64,000 nt of DNA from Corynebacterium tuberculostearicum (GTDB lineage: Bacteria > Actinomycetota > Actinomycetes > Mycobacteriales > Mycobacteriaceae), in assembly GCF_030503735.1 (NCBI RefSeq), contig NZ_CP073096.1, forward strand, positions 558,001 through 622,000, in the 5' to 3' direction. Numbering within the stretch: position 1 is the first letter of the stretch; each line of letters opens with the position of its first letter. Below the pieces are notes generated by a model that worked only from the letters and a program-made list of their open reading frames with translations, searched no databases and was not told where the DNA came from. Positions 55,674 to 64,000 of the stretch are shown here, piece after piece. Position numbers and translations under genes: made by a program.

Positions 55674-56096
55674 TTGCTCACAGCGTGCCTTAGTGTGATC
55701 CCCGTGCTAATAGTCGGGGGAATTATTTATTGTTTGTGGTTAGCAGCCCTGTGCTGGTGGGACGTTCGGCAGCGCCGTTTGCCAGATTGGCTAACGCTGC
55801 CGGCAGCAGCGCTGTCGCTTACCGTCGCCAACTGGAGTGGGCTGTGGTGGCCGGGGATCTACTTCGTGTTGGGGCTGGCCCATGCAGGCGTGGGTGGAGG
55901 CGACATCAAGCTCGCCTGGCCCCTGGGAATGCTGGTGGGGCATGTGGCTGGGTTTATGGGTGTGGTAGCAGCAAGCGGCAGCGCGTCCCTTCTGACGCTT
56001 ATGTGGTCGGCGTGCAGTGGGCAGAAGGAGAGCCCGCATGGTCCTGCAATGTTGCTAGCGGCAACGGTCGTTATCGCATGTGCGCACCCTCTTTGA
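55674..56096 (+). CDS. Type IV prepilin peptidase-like (A24 family) protein
   Basis: A 140-residue membrane protein with about four helices. Two aspartate motifs of A24 peptidases are visible: WWDVRQRRLPDW and GGGDIKLAW (GxGDxK type). The short form lacks the N-terminal methylase domain, as in FlpK/TadV-like peptidases. There is no pilin or tad gene in the window, so its substrate is unknown. The TTG at 55674 is uncertain as a start; a GTG at 55695 is an alternative. It interrupts the aroE-aroC order. Confidence 0.78.
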   Translation: MLTACLSVIPVLIVGGIIYCLWLAALCWWDVRQRRLPDWLTLPAAALSLTVANWSGLWWPGIYFVLGLAHAGVGGGDIKLAWPLGMLVGHVAGFMGVVAASGSASLLTLMWSACSGQKESPHGPAMLLAATVVIACAHPL

Positions 56097-56165
56097 GGGG
56101 GGTAGAAGAATATATTGCAGGGCCAAGTTGGTACTGGATTGGCCAGGCCGTGCGATAATACCCGC

Positions 56166-57377
56166 ATGCTTCGTTGGACTACTGCAGGTGAATCCCACGG
56201 CCAAGCTCTTATTTCGATGCTGGAGCACATGCCCGCTGGGGTCCCCATTACCCGCGCCGATATTTCCCATCAGCTTTCCCGGCGCCGCCTAGGCTATGGC
56301 CGCGGTGCCCGTATGAAGTTTGAGGCTGATGAGGTTACTGTGCTGGGAGGAGTCCGCCACGGGCTCACCTTGGGTAGTCCCATCGCCATCATGATTGGCA
56401 ATACGGAGTGGCCCAAGTGGACCACCGTCATGTCGGCCGATCCTCTGGATATGGACGATGAGGACAATATTAAGGCGATGAACTCCGGCCGCGGTGCCGC
56501 CTTGACTAGGCCGCGCCCCGGGCACGCTGACTTTGCCGGAATGGTGAAGTATCGCCACAGGGAAGCGCGGCCGGTTCTGGAGCGCTCCTCTGCGCGTGAG
56601 ACGGCGGCCCGTGTGGCCGCAGCTACCGTTGCGCGCAATTTCCTGCGCGAAACCTTGGGCGTCGAGGTTTTCTCCCACGTGATATCTATTGGCGCTTCCG
56701 AGCCTTATGAGGGGCCCGCGCCAGCGTTCGGGGACATCGAGGCTATCGATGATTCGCCGGTCCGCGCCTGCGATAAGGCGGCTGAAGCCTCCATGATTGC
56801 GGAAATTGAGGCCGCAAAGAAGCAGGGTGATACCTTGGGCGGCATCGTTGAAGTTGTGGTCGATGGCCTGCCTATCGGGCTGGGTTCGCACATTTCCGGC
56901 GATGACCGCTTGGACGCACAATTGGCCAGCGCCTTGATGGGCATTCAAGCTATCAAGGGCGTGGAAATTGGCGATGGTTTTGCCGAGGCCCGTCGTCGCG
57001 GTTCCGCTGCCCACGATGAGATGGTGCGAACCGAAGAAGGCGTATCCCGCCGCAGCAACCGTGCAGGGGGACTCGAGGGCGGCATGACGAACGGGCAGCA
57101 GCTGCGCGTGCGGGCGGCAATGAAGCCGATTTCTACGGTTCCGCGTGCCTTGCGCACTATTGATATGGAGTCCGGCGCTGAAGCTACTGCCATCCACCAG
57201 CGCTCAGATGTGTGCGCGGTTCCGGCGGCAGGCGTCGTTGCAGAAGCAATGGTTTCCCTCGTTCTTGCGCGGGCCGTGCTAGAAAAATTCGGTGGCGATA
57301 GCCTCGAAGAAACCTCTGCGTCCATCGCCGCGTATGATAAATACGTTTCGGACCGTCTTGCTTTTAACCAGGAGTAA
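56166..57377 (+). CDS. aroC: Chorismate synthase
   Basis: A 403-residue FMN-dependent enzyme that makes chorismate from EPSP. Signatures: [15 protein letters not shown] at the start, [47 protein letters not shown], and [17 protein letters not shown] 56166 is fixed by the family N-terminus. AroK follows after three bases. Confidence 0.97.
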   Translation: MLRWTTAGESHGQALISMLEHMPAGVPITRADISHQLSRRRLGYGRGARMKFEADEVTVLGGVRHGLTLGSPIAIMIGNTEWPKWTTVMSADPLDMDDEDNIKAMNSGRGAALTRPRPGHADFAGMVKYRHREARPVLERSSARETAARVAAATVARNFLRETLGVEVFSHVISIGASEPYEGPAPAFGDIEAIDDSPVRACDKAAEASMIAEIEAAKKQGDTLGGIVEVVVDGLPIGLGSHISGDDRLDAQLASALMGIQAIKGVEIGDGFAEARRRGSAAHDEMVRTEEGVSRRSNRAGGLEGGMTNGQQLRVRAAMKPISTVPRALRTIDMESGAEATAIHQRSDVCAVPAAGVVAEAMVSLVLARAVLEKFGGDSLEETSASIAAYDKYVSDRLAFNQE

Positions 57378-57380
57378 GTT

Positions 57381-57917
57381 ATGACCACCCCAGCCGCTGT
57401 CACGGGGCAACCCCGTCCACGCGTTGTTTTGGTTGGCCCGCCGGGCGCGGGCAAATCCACCATTGGTCGCCGCCTTTCTCATGCCTTGAGCTGTGAATTG
57501 GTGGATTCGGATCACCTTATTGAACAGGCTAAGAATAAGCCGTGTGGGGAAGTTTTTAGCGAGCTAGGTGAACCTGCCTTTCGCGCGCTCGAAGCCGAGC
57601 ACGTTGCTGCGGCACTGCGCACTGGTGGAGTAGTCAGCCTCGGAGGCGGGGCAGTGCTGACGGACTCCACCCGTGAGCTGTTGGAGCGCCATACCGTCAT
57701 CTTTTTGGATATCTCCCCCGAAGAAGGCGCACGGCGTACATCCGGGGATAGCAATCGGCCGGTGCTTGTGTCCGACAATCCACTCGAGCACTACCGCAAC
57801 CTCGTCGAAGCGCGGCGCCCGTATTACCAGGAGGTGGCCGATTACCGGGTACGCACCGATGCTCGGACCCCACAGCAGGTGGTGGGCGATATTCTCGGCT
57901 TCCTCGATACCCTTTAA
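57381..57917 (+). CDS. aroK: Shikimate kinase
   Basis: A 178-residue P-loop kinase: Walker [10 protein letters not shown], the shikimate-binding DSDHLIEQ and [18 protein letters not shown] and the lid R in [12 protein letters not shown]. It phosphorylates shikimate with ATP. ATG 57381 is preceded by CAGGAG in the last codons of aroC. Confidence 0.95.
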   Translation: MTTPAAVTGQPRPRVVLVGPPGAGKSTIGRRLSHALSCELVDSDHLIEQAKNKPCGEVFSELGEPAFRALEAEHVAAALRTGGVVSLGGGAVLTDSTRELLERHTVIFLDISPEEGARRTSGDSNRPVLVSDNPLEHYRNLVEARRPYYQEVADYRVRTDARTPQQVVGDILGFLDTL

Positions 57918-57982
57918 AAGCTCCTGCGCTAGCACTTGTTCCTCGCCACACCGGCTTGGCGGCGAACGGAAAGGACCACCCC

Positions 57983-59053
57983 ATGCCCACGATTGCCGTA
58001 AATGGACCGCAGCCCTATGAAGTTCGCATTGGCGTAGGTCTAAACCGAGAGATCGCACGGCGCTGCGTGGAGATTGGTGCCACCCAGGCGGGCATTGTCT
58101 TCCAATCGCCGCTGCGTGCCGCGGCTGAGCACCTAGCCGAACTCGTTGCCACAGAGGGAGTTTCGCCTACGCTTATCGATGTCCCCGATGCCGAGGCCGC
58201 CAAGCAGCTCAGCGTCATCGGTGGAGTATGGGATCAGCTGGGGGAGAAGGGCTTTAACCGCCGTGACGTCATCATCGGCCTGGGCGGTGGTGCCACCACC
58301 GATTTGGCGGGGTTTGCCGCGGCCGGGTGGATGCGCGGTATCAAGGTCATTCAGGTGCCTACCACGCTTTTGGCCATGGTTGACGCTGCCGTCGGCGGAA
58401 AAACCGGCATCAATACGGCAGCCGGGAAAAATCTGGTCGGTGCCTTCCACGAGCCGGATTCTGTATTTGTGGATTTGGAACGCCTCGGAACCCTGCCCGC
58501 GGCGGAACTCGTGGCCGGTTCGGCGGAGATCATCAAGACTGGGTTCATCCATGACCCGGTGATCCTTGAGCGCTATGAAAGTGATCCTGCCGCTTGTTTG
58601 GATCCACAGGGCTTCCTTCCAGAACTGATTGCGCGCTCCATCGCGGTTAAGGCCGCGGTGGTAGGCGAGGACCTCAAAGAATCGGGACTGCGTGAAACGC
58701 TGAACTACGGCCATACCTTTGGCCATGCTGTGGAGCGCCACGAACAGTATCAGTGGCGCCATGGCAACGCGGTGGCGGTGGGCATGATGTTTATCGCCCA
58801 CTTGGCGCATGCGCGCGGCCTCATTGACGCGGAACTGGTGGAAAAGCACCGCCGGATCCTGCACAGCATTGGGCTGCCGACCTCATATAAAGCAGGCAGG
58901 TTTGCAGACCTGCATGAGGCAATGACCCACGATAAGAAGAACCGCGACGGCAAGATCCGGTTTGTCGCCTTGACTGGGGTGGGCGAGACCACCCGTCTAG
59001 AAGGCCCCAGTACGGAAGAGCTAGAGGCGGCCTACGCCGCGATTTCGGAGTAG
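57983..59053 (+). CDS. aroB: 3-Dehydroquinate synthase
   Basis: A 356-residue NAD- and metal-dependent enzyme converting DAHP to dehydroquinate. Conserved segments are [63 protein letters not shown] and [10 protein letters not shown], including the zinc-binding Glu and two His. ATG 57983 follows GGAAAGGA; an in-frame start at 57956 is less likely. A 65-base gap follows aroK. Confidence 0.96.
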   Translation: MPTIAVNGPQPYEVRIGVGLNREIARRCVEIGATQAGIVFQSPLRAAAEHLAELVATEGVSPTLIDVPDAEAAKQLSVIGGVWDQLGEKGFNRRDVIIGLGGGATTDLAGFAAAGWMRGIKVIQVPTTLLAMVDAAVGGKTGINTAAGKNLVGAFHEPDSVFVDLERLGTLPAAELVAGSAEIIKTGFIHDPVILERYESDPAACLDPQGFLPELIARSIAVKAAVVGEDLKESGLRETLNYGHTFGHAVERHEQYQWRHGNAVAVGMMFIAHLAHARGLIDAELVEKHRRILHSIGLPTSYKAGRFADLHEAMTHDKKNRDGKIRFVALTGVGETTRLEGPSTEELEAAYAAISE

Positions 59054-59055
59054 AA

Positions 59056-59484
59056 ATGAAGATTATTGTACTCAATGGCCCGAACTTGAACCGCTTGGGA
59101 AAGCGGCAGCCGGATGTCTACGGCTCCACCACCCTGGCGGACGTAGAGAAAATGGTCTCCTCTCGCGCCGCCGAGCACGGGGCAGAAGTAGAGTGCTTCC
59201 AGTCCAACCATGAGGGCGAGCTGATTGAGAAAGTTCATGCCGCCGCGGATGCGGGACACCCCGTAATAATTAATCCCGGCGGATTTACCCATACCTCAGT
59301 GGCCCTGCGGGACGCCCTGGCAGAGGTCGCGGATGGCGCTGGCTTCATTGAGGTGCATATCTCTAATGTGCATGCGCGCGAGCCCTTCCGCCATCACTCC
59401 TATCTCAGCCCTATTGCCCGCGGCGTCATCGCCGGTTTGGGAGTCTTTGGCTATGTGGCGGCAGTGGATTACCTGTGCCAATAA
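59056..59484 (+). CDS. aroQ: 3-Dehydroquinate dehydratase, type II
   Basis: A 142-residue type II enzyme. [18 protein letters not shown] holds the active-site Arg/Tyr loop, [13 protein letters not shown] and [17 protein letters not shown] follow, and [17 protein letters not shown] supplies the catalytic His. It dehydrates 3-dehydroquinate. Two bases after aroB. Confidence 0.96.
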   Translation: MKIIVLNGPNLNRLGKRQPDVYGSTTLADVEKMVSSRAAEHGAEVECFQSNHEGELIEKVHAAADAGHPVIINPGGFTHTSVALRDALAEVADGAGFIEVHISNVHAREPFRHHSYLSPIARGVIAGLGVFGYVAAVDYLCQ

Positions 59485-59603
59485 GTACCCACGAACGGGC
59501 TGGATATAAGCCGTGAAGAGATAAATCGGCCCAACTGTGGTGGCGGGGTCGATATACTGGGTGGATACTTTCTATACCATTGTCGACCCAGAAGGATGAG
59601 ATC

Positions 59604-60710
59604 ATGGCTTTGGCAGATACCCGCTTTAGCGACCGGCGCCGCAAGCTTGCCGCGGAACTGGCCGGCCAGCGCATAGATGCCGTTCTGGTAACCCACCTCA
59701 CGCACGTGCGCTACCTTTCGGGGTTCTCCGGTTCGAATGGCGGGCTGCTTTTGCGCAAGGATCTTACCGCGCAGGTTGCTACCGATGGCCGATATACCAC
59801 GCAGATTGCCCGCGAGGTTCCCGATCTGGAGGCTATCCAAGGCCGCGCGGTAGGAAAGGTGCTTCTGCAGCAGTTTGCCGATGTTGAGGGGCCAGTTCGA
59901 GTCGGTTTTGAAGCCGACTACCTCTCGGTCTCTGAGCTGAAGGACCTGGAAGAGTCCGCTCCGGAGTCGGTCACCTTGGTCCCTGTTACTGGGGTGATTG
60001 AAAATATCCGCTTGGTCAAGGACCAACTTGAGGTAGAAAAGTTGAAAGAAATTGCCGCGCTGGCTAACCAGGCACTGGAAGGCTTGCTTGCTGCAGGCGA
60101 GCTGCGTGCCGGCCGCACCGAGCGCCAGGTGGCCGCCGATTTGGAATACCGGATGCGCATGCTCGGCTCGGAGCGGGTGAGCTTCGATACCATCGTCGCT
60201 TCTGGCCCGAATTCGGCAATGCCGCACCATGGTGCCGATGACCGGGTCATCGAGGATGGCGACCTAGTGACCATCGATTTCGGTGCGCACCTGCGCGGGT
60301 TCAACTCCGATTGCACCCGCACCTACGTCGTTGGCACGGCGAATGATTTTGCCAAGGAAATCTATGATGTGGTGCTTCGCGCCCAAAAGGCGGGCGTGGC
60401 AGCCTCGGTGCCGGGCGCTAAGCTTGCCGACGTCGACGCCGCCTGCCGCGATGTCATCTCCGCCGTCGGCTACGGCGACTACTTTGTGCACTCGACAGGC
60501 CACGGCGTGGGCCTAGACGTTCACGAAGCCCCGTTCGCGGCACAGACGGGTAAGGGCGAACTCGCCGCCGGCATGACCCTGACCATCGAGCCAGGCATCT
60601 ATGTGCCAGGCAAGGGCGGCGTGCGCATCGAAGATACCCTCATCATTACCGATGGCGCACCGAAGATCATTACTGCCGCGACGAAGGAATTTACTGAACT
60701 GCCCGCCTAG
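59604..60710 (+). CDS. pepQ: Xaa-Pro peptidase (M24B family)
   Basis: A 368-residue creatinase-fold peptidase: N-terminal domain (THLTHVRYLSGFSGSNG) and catalytic domain with the metal ligands in VTIDFGAHLRGFNSDCTRTY, HSTGHGVGLDVHEAP, TIEPGIYVPGKGGVRIEDT. It cleaves dipeptides or peptides with proline at the second position. ATG 59604 follows GAAGGA by eight bases. Its TAG shares a CTAG with the stop of the convergent SGNH hydrolase. Confidence 0.93.
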   Translation: MALADTRFSDRRRKLAAELAGQRIDAVLVTHLTHVRYLSGFSGSNGGLLLRKDLTAQVATDGRYTTQIAREVPDLEAIQGRAVGKVLLQQFADVEGPVRVGFEADYLSVSELKDLEESAPESVTLVPVTGVIENIRLVKDQLEVEKLKEIAALANQALEGLLAAGELRAGRTERQVAADLEYRMRMLGSERVSFDTIVASGPNSAMPHHGADDRVIEDGDLVTIDFGAHLRGFNSDCTRTYVVGTANDFAKEIYDVVLRAQKAGVAASVPGAKLADVDAACRDVISAVGYGDYFVHSTGHGVGLDVHEAPFAAQTGKGELAAGMTLTIEPGIYVPGKGGVRIEDTLIITDGAPKIITAATKEFTELPA

Positions 60711-61603
60711 TGAGCCAGCACCTTGGAGTTAAGCAGCTGGGCGACGTTGCGGTTGCCCAGGTGCGTGAGGTGATTAAAGAGGTTGTGTGGTACGGAGTAC
60801 TCCCACTTGCCGGAAATCCAGCGGGAGTTATCCGGCGCGCACATGCCGTGATCAATGGAGTCGGCACGTAGGTCGTAGTACTGCACGCCGTTTGCGCGTG
60901 CTGCCTTGTACATGGCGCTATTGACCTGGTCCTCACCGGTGCGCACCAGGCCCGCGTAATCCATATTGAAGCCGGCAGCGGTGGAGCCTGGCATTGAGGT
61001 ACGCAGAGGACATACTGCGCCGTTGCGGGCGGAGACGGCGGGGTAACCTACAACGGTGATACGGGCATTCGGAGCGGCGTGGCGAATCCGCTGGATCGAA
61101 TGCTTCATGCCGTCAAAGTAGGGGTTGGATGAAGAAAGCGAGGGGCGCACGATTTCCTGGAAATCATTGGCGCCGAACTGGAGAAGAACATTCTTCGTTG
61201 CGCCATTGAGATCATTATTGGCGATTGCGCCGTTGATCTGCTCATCAAAGTCCTTGCGGTGCGAATGTCCGGCGGCCTTCGCCGCAGAACAGGCGTAGTT
61301 GGCAACATGTTGGCCAGAAACGCGCCCCAGTTCGCGGCCAACATTGCTCTGGCCCTGCGGGCAGCCCTGTGGGGAAGGTGCACCTGGGGCGTCTTCGATG
61401 CCATGGGTTGCGGAAGAGAGCGTAGTGCTCGCCGAAGGGGATAGGCTAGAGGTAGTCCCTATCTGACCATAAGTGGGGTTAGCGAATACAGAGTCACCGA
61501 ACATGACGGTCTGCGCGCCCGCGGCTACGGCCTGCGGGGCGGAAAGTGCTGCTACGGCCACGCCGGTAGCGGTAGCAATGGCATAATGCTTCTTGAGAGA
61601 CAT
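60707..61603 (-). CDS. Secreted SGNH/GDSL-type hydrolase
   Basis: A 298-residue exported esterase-like protein. The signal peptide ends near SAPQAVAAG; the serine block is VMFGDSVFANP (GDS), the oxyanion block is LQFGANDFQEI (GxND), and the catalytic His region is near NHLTHLGNRNVAQLL. Four or more cysteines probably form disulfides. The substrate (lipid or acylated sugar in the envelope) is unknown. It has its own promoter, with a 16-base palindrome at 61658-61673, and is the only minus-strand gene in the final 18 kb. Confidence 0.88.
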   Translation of the reverse strand: MSLKKHYAIATATGVAVAALSAPQAVAAGAQTVMFGDSVFANPTYGQIGTTSSLSPSASTTLSSATHGIEDAPGAPSPQGCPQGQSNVGRELGRVSGQHVANYACSAAKAAGHSHRKDFDEQINGAIANNDLNGATKNVLLQFGANDFQEIVRPSLSSSNPYFDGMKHSIQRIRHAAPNARITVVGYPAVSARNGAVCPLRTSMPGSTAAGFNMDYAGLVRTGEDQVNSAMYKAARANGVQYYDLRADSIDHGMCAPDNSRWISGKWEYSVPHNLFNHLTHLGNRNVAQLLNSKVLAH

Positions 61604-61651
61604 CGCAAAAATCCTTGGTAGATATGAGAAAAATCAATAAAGCAAAACCAT

Positions 61652-61679
61652 ATCGTACAGCGAGTTATCGCTGGATAAA
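61652..61679 (-). promoter_or_regulatory. Promoter and candidate operator of the SGNH hydrolase gene
   Basis: On the minus strand TTTATC (61679-61674) and TACGAT (61657-61652) are 16 bases apart. The spacer is exactly the palindrome CAGCGA-gtta-TCGCTG (61658-61673). A regulator bound there would cover the polymerase site. The predicted leader is about 40 bases. Confidence 0.5.
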
Positions 61680-61699
61680 ACCATTGATTCCCGGGGTGC

Positions 61700-61716
61700 C
61701 CGGCTGTTTCAGCCGG
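61700..61716. other. Stable hairpin between SGNH hydrolase and efp genes
   Basis: CCGGCTG (61700-61706) and CAGCCGG (61710-61716) pair perfectly around TTT; outer GGGG (61693-61696) and CCCC (61724-61727 region) could extend it. It sits in the 252-base divergent gap, about 140 bases upstream of efp, with no T-run. Role unknown. Confidence 0.4.
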
Positions 61717-61855
61717 ACGAAGAGCCCCAAAGGATACTTATTGAATTATTGTGTGACAGAAATGGGGGACCGGTAATACCCCGAGGGGCAGTTGTCCGGT
61801 AGGCTTAAACATTGCTTTCAACCTTTAGTCCACAATTTTCGGGAGTTTAAACGCA

Positions 61856-62419
61856 ATGGCTGATACTACTGATTTCAAGAACGGCCTCGTTCTGAAGATC
61901 GACAACAAACTGATGCAGATCGTTGAGTTCCAGCACGTGAAGCCGGGCAAGGGCCCAGCCTTCGTGCGTACCAAGCTCAAGGATGTTGTCTCCGGTAAGA
62001 CCGTGGACAAGACTTGGAATGCTGGCGTAAAGGTAGAGACCGCTACCGTGGACCGCCGCGATATGACTTACCTGTACAACGATGGCACCAGCTACGTTGT
62101 TATGGATGAAAAGACCTTCGAGCAGTTCGAGCTTCCACCGGAGAAGTTCGGCGATGCCGCTCGCTTCCTGCTGGAGAACATGCGCGTTCAGGTTTCCTTC
62201 TACGAGGATGAGGCACTCTTCGCAGAGCTGCCTATTTCCGTAGACCTTAAGGTCGAGCACACCGACCCTGGCCTGCAGGGTGATCGTTCTTCCGGCGGCA
62301 CCAAGCCTGCCACCTTGGAGACCGGCGCTGAGATCCAGGTTCCACTGTTCATTGAGATCGGCAACGTCCTCAAGATCGATACCCGTACCGGCGAGTACCT
62401 CTCCCGCGTTAATAACTAG
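61856..62419 (+). CDS. efp: Elongation factor P
   Basis: A 187-residue three-domain EF-P starting [18 protein letters not shown]. The tip loop of domain I is [12 protein letters not shown], so the residue at the modification position is Lys in PGKGP, a form whose modification cannot be read from sequence. Domain III ends in [22 protein letters not shown]. It relieves ribosome stalls at polyproline. nusB follows 11 bases later. Confidence 0.97.
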   Translation: MADTTDFKNGLVLKIDNKLMQIVEFQHVKPGKGPAFVRTKLKDVVSGKTVDKTWNAGVKVETATVDRRDMTYLYNDGTSYVVMDEKTFEQFELPPEKFGDAARFLLENMRVQVSFYEDEALFAELPISVDLKVEHTDPGLQGDRSSGGTKPATLETGAEIQVPLFIEIGNVLKIDTRTGEYLSRVNN

Positions 62420-62430
62420 GGCATCTGACT

Positions 62431-63060
62431 GTGTCTGATAACACCCCTAAGCGCGATATCAACTACAAGCGGCACACCGCGCGGTACCGTGCACGTCGTC
62501 GTGCCGCCGATATCCTCTACGAAGCAGAAAACAGGGACGTTGACCCCGTTGCCATCGTGGAGGATCGCATCGCCTTGGCACGTGAGGATCGCAATGCGGT
62601 AGCGCCTGTGGCCGAATACACGCAGGTGATTGTCAAGGGCGTCGCTGAAGAGCTGGATGCCATCGATGACACCATCTCTCGCTTCCTTGCGGAGGACTGG
62701 GAACTGCACCGCCTTCCGGCCGTTGACCGCGCGATCCTGCGCCTATCGGTATGGGAGTTGCTGTTTAACCCGGATATTCCCACCGCTACTGCGGTCGTGG
62801 AAGGTGTGGAGATTGCCTCCCAGTATTCCAACGATCAAGCAGCGCCATACATCCACGCTGTGTTGGATGACGTGGCGCAATCCCGTTCTGCGGAAAACCC
62901 GATGTCCGCAGAACACCAGGGCCTAGAGGAAGAGGAACACGATGCTGCTGCGGCTAAGGACACGGCGGATGCCGTTCCACCAGCCGAATCGGCAGAGACT
63001 GCGAGCAACGCAACCGCGACTGATGAGGATTCTGAATCTGCGGAAGACTCGGCCGAGTAG
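62431..63060 (+). CDS. nusB: Transcription antitermination factor NusB
   Basis: A 209-residue Nus[21 protein letters not shown], then helices ending in [23 protein letters not shown] and [30 protein letters not shown]. The first 140 residues are the fold; the last 60 are an acidic, Ala/Glu/Ser/Asp-rich tail absent from most NusB proteins. It works with NusE in rRNA antitermination. The start is GTG 62431. Confidence 0.94.
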   Translation: MSDNTPKRDINYKRHTARYRARRRAADILYEAENRDVDPVAIVEDRIALAREDRNAVAPVAEYTQVIVKGVAEELDAIDDTISRFLAEDWELHRLPAVDRAILRLSVWELLFNPDIPTATAVVEGVEIASQYSNDQAAPYIHAVLDDVAQSRSAENPMSAEHQGLEEEEHDAAAAKDTADAVPPAESAETASNATATDEDSESAEDSAE

Positions 63061-63104
63061 CACCGTCGAGTAGTACTCGCGCTCTTTTATCGTGAGCCAA
63101 TTTT

Positions 63105-63157
63105 CCGCCTGCGGTCGGCTTGGTAGAAACATCAGGCTGGCGGCGGGCGGTATTTTT
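63105..63157 (+). terminator. Possible terminator after nusB
   Basis: CCGCCTGC (63105-63112) pairs with GCGGGCGG (63143-63150), one G-T pair, followed by TATTTTT. The 30-base loop is long. It lies directly before the PPK2 start, which it would partly isolate. Confidence 0.4.
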
Positions 63158-63162
63158 GTACC

Positions 63163-64000
63163 ATGGCAGGCATGGGCAAATTCAAGATTCATGATGCGCT
63201 GGGTCTGAGAGCAGGGAAGAACTTCCGCCTCGCTGATGTAGACCCTGCCGCTACGCCAGGTTTTAGTGGCTCTAAGGCCGACCTTGCTGCTCGCTTTGCA
63301 CGTTACGACGAAGAGCTTTATGAGCTCCAAGAGCGTCTTTTTGCTAATGGTCGCGCGCATGAAGATGGCGCGCCGTCTTTACTGGTGGTTTTGCAAGGGA
63401 TGGATACCTCCGGCAAGGGCGGCGCCATCCGTAATGTCTTTTCGGTCTTTGACCCGCAAGGCACCAAAACTGTGGGCTTTGGCAAACCGACGGACGAGGA
63501 ATTGGCGCACGACTTTTTGTGGCGGATTCGCAAACATGACCCCCTGCCGGGCCAGATTGTGGCGTTCGACCGCTCCCATTATGAAGATGTGCTCATCCAG
63601 CGGGTACATAAATGGGTAGACGAAGACGAAGTGGACCGCCGTTTTGCAGCCATACGGGACTATGAGCAGGAACTTGCCGGCCGCAACGTTAAGATTTTAA
63701 AGATATTCCTGCATATCTCTCCGCAGTTCCAAAAAGAAAACCTCCTGGAGCGCACCGAACGCGAGGACAAATATTGGAAATACGATCCATCCGATATTGA
63801 GGAGCGCGGATATTGGGACGAGTACATGGCTGCTTATGAAGATGCCATTCGCCGAACAGATGAAATCTGGGCACCGTGGTATGTCCTCCCCACGGACAAT
63901 AAGAAATACGCCCGCATGGCGTTGAAATTCCTCATCGTGGACGCGTTGCGCCACCTAGAGCTTTCTTGGCCTGCACCGGATTTTGATCCTGAGCAAGAAC
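63163..64000 (+). CDS. ppk2: Polyphosphate kinase 2 family protein (partial at window end)
   Basis: The frame is open from ATG 63163 (or 63172) to the last base, about 279 codons, without a stop, so the 3' end is missing. Walker A is LQGMDTSGKGGAIRN, Walker B is VAFDRSHYEDVLI, and the lid-type segment ERTEREDKYWKY follows, as in single-domain PPK2 enzymes. These transfer phosphate between polyphosphate and nucleoside mono- or diphosphates. The exact class (ADP- or AMP-phosphorylating) is not certain. It starts 103 bases after nusB. Confidence 0.9.
   Translation, partial: MAGMGKFKIHDALGLRAGKNFRLADVDPAATPGFSGSKADLAARFARYDEELYELQERLFANGRAHEDGAPSLLVVLQGMDTSGKGGAIRNVFSVFDPQGTKTVGFGKPTDEELAHDFLWRIRKHDPLPGQIVAFDRSHYEDVLIQRVHKWVDEDEVDRRFAAIRDYEQELAGRNVKILKIFLHISPQFQKENLLERTEREDKYWKYDPSDIEERGYWDEYMAAYEDAIRRTDEIWAPWYVLPTDNKKYARMALKFLIVDALRHLELSWPAPDFDPEQE

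Noticed and set aside
56289..57197. 302-residue frame opposite aroC
   Set aside because: Shadow of aroC, which carries the chorismate synthase signatures.
1..64000. CRISPR array, insertion sequence or prophage
   Set aside because: No evenly spaced direct repeats, transposase, integrase or phage structural gene were found; the tRNA genes are not followed by attachment-site-like repeats or foreign genes.

Overview
The window looks like a stretch of core chromosome from a Corynebacterium. This rests on gene content and gene order: mycolate-type envelope genes (pgsA1-patA-pimA, aftC, other GT-C arabino/mannosyltransferase-like genes), an actinobacterial DUF3000 gene, HemQ of the coproporphyrin haem pathway, and a gene order close to Mycobacterium tuberculosis Rv2682c-Rv2671, Rv2614c-Rv2609c and Rv2592c-Rv2580c. 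GC content is moderate, and GTG and occasional TTG starts are common. I cannot name the species. No prophage, insertion sequence, CRISPR array or replication origin is visible.

Layout. Positions 1-6.5 kb: the end of dxs, an RNase D-like gene, DUF3000, hemQ, msrB, aftC, a RibD-like reductase and a DUF606/DMT transporter. Positions 6.5-7.5 kb: one tRNA-Val(CAC) on the minus strand and a plus-strand array Gly-Val-Gly-Cys-Val-Gly with repeated identical copies. Positions 7.6-10.4 kb: a small membrane protein, then a tight copper-linked cassette copC / PCuAC lipoprotein / Tat-exported DyP peroxidase. Positions 10.4-17.6 kb: thrS and the phosphatidylinositol mannoside operon (HIT phosphorylase, pgsA1, patA, pimA, LemA-like), facing a GT-C glycosyltransferase. 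Positions 17.7-30.4 kb: tesB, yebC, ruvCAB, yajC, secD, secF, a family-5 solute-binding lipoprotein, apt and rel. Positions 30.6-38.3 kb: a surface 5'-nucleotidase, DUF421, a small secreted protein with its own promoter and terminator, a membrane cyclophilin, tpx, an MBL hydrolase, hisS and a TetR regulator. Positions 38.3-45.3 kb: mostly minus-strand metabolism (sdaA, an FMN reductase/luciferase-like pair, a frameshifted HEPN-like/CBS gene, a PiT phosphate transporter, a zinc metallopeptidase). Positions 45.5-64 kb: a long plus-strand run aspS, a phosphotransferase, rarA, alaS, ruvX, mltG, aroE, a prepilin-peptidase-like gene, aroC, aroK, aroB, aroQ, pepQ, efp, nusB and a PPK2 gene cut by the window end. 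One secreted SGNH hydrolase in this run is on the opposite strand.

How the genes work together. Several blocks are functional units: lipid-anchored mannoside synthesis at the membrane (pgsA1, patA, pimA), Holliday junction processing (ruvCAB, with ruvX and rarA elsewhere), protein export (yajC, secD, secF), purine salvage with the stringent response (apt, rel), and the shikimate pathway (aroE, C, K, B, Q). Four aminoacyl-tRNA synthetases (Thr, His, Asp, Ala), seven tRNAs, efp and nusB make the window rich in translation genes.

The less ordinary points are a gene that appears broken by a one-base frameshift and joins a HEPN-like Rx4H segment to CBS-type sequence; a small secreted protein isolated in its own transcription unit; inverted repeats that overlap the promoters of hemQ and of the SGNH hydrolase; and the copper/DyP cassette. 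Nothing here is convincing as a wholly new multi-gene system.
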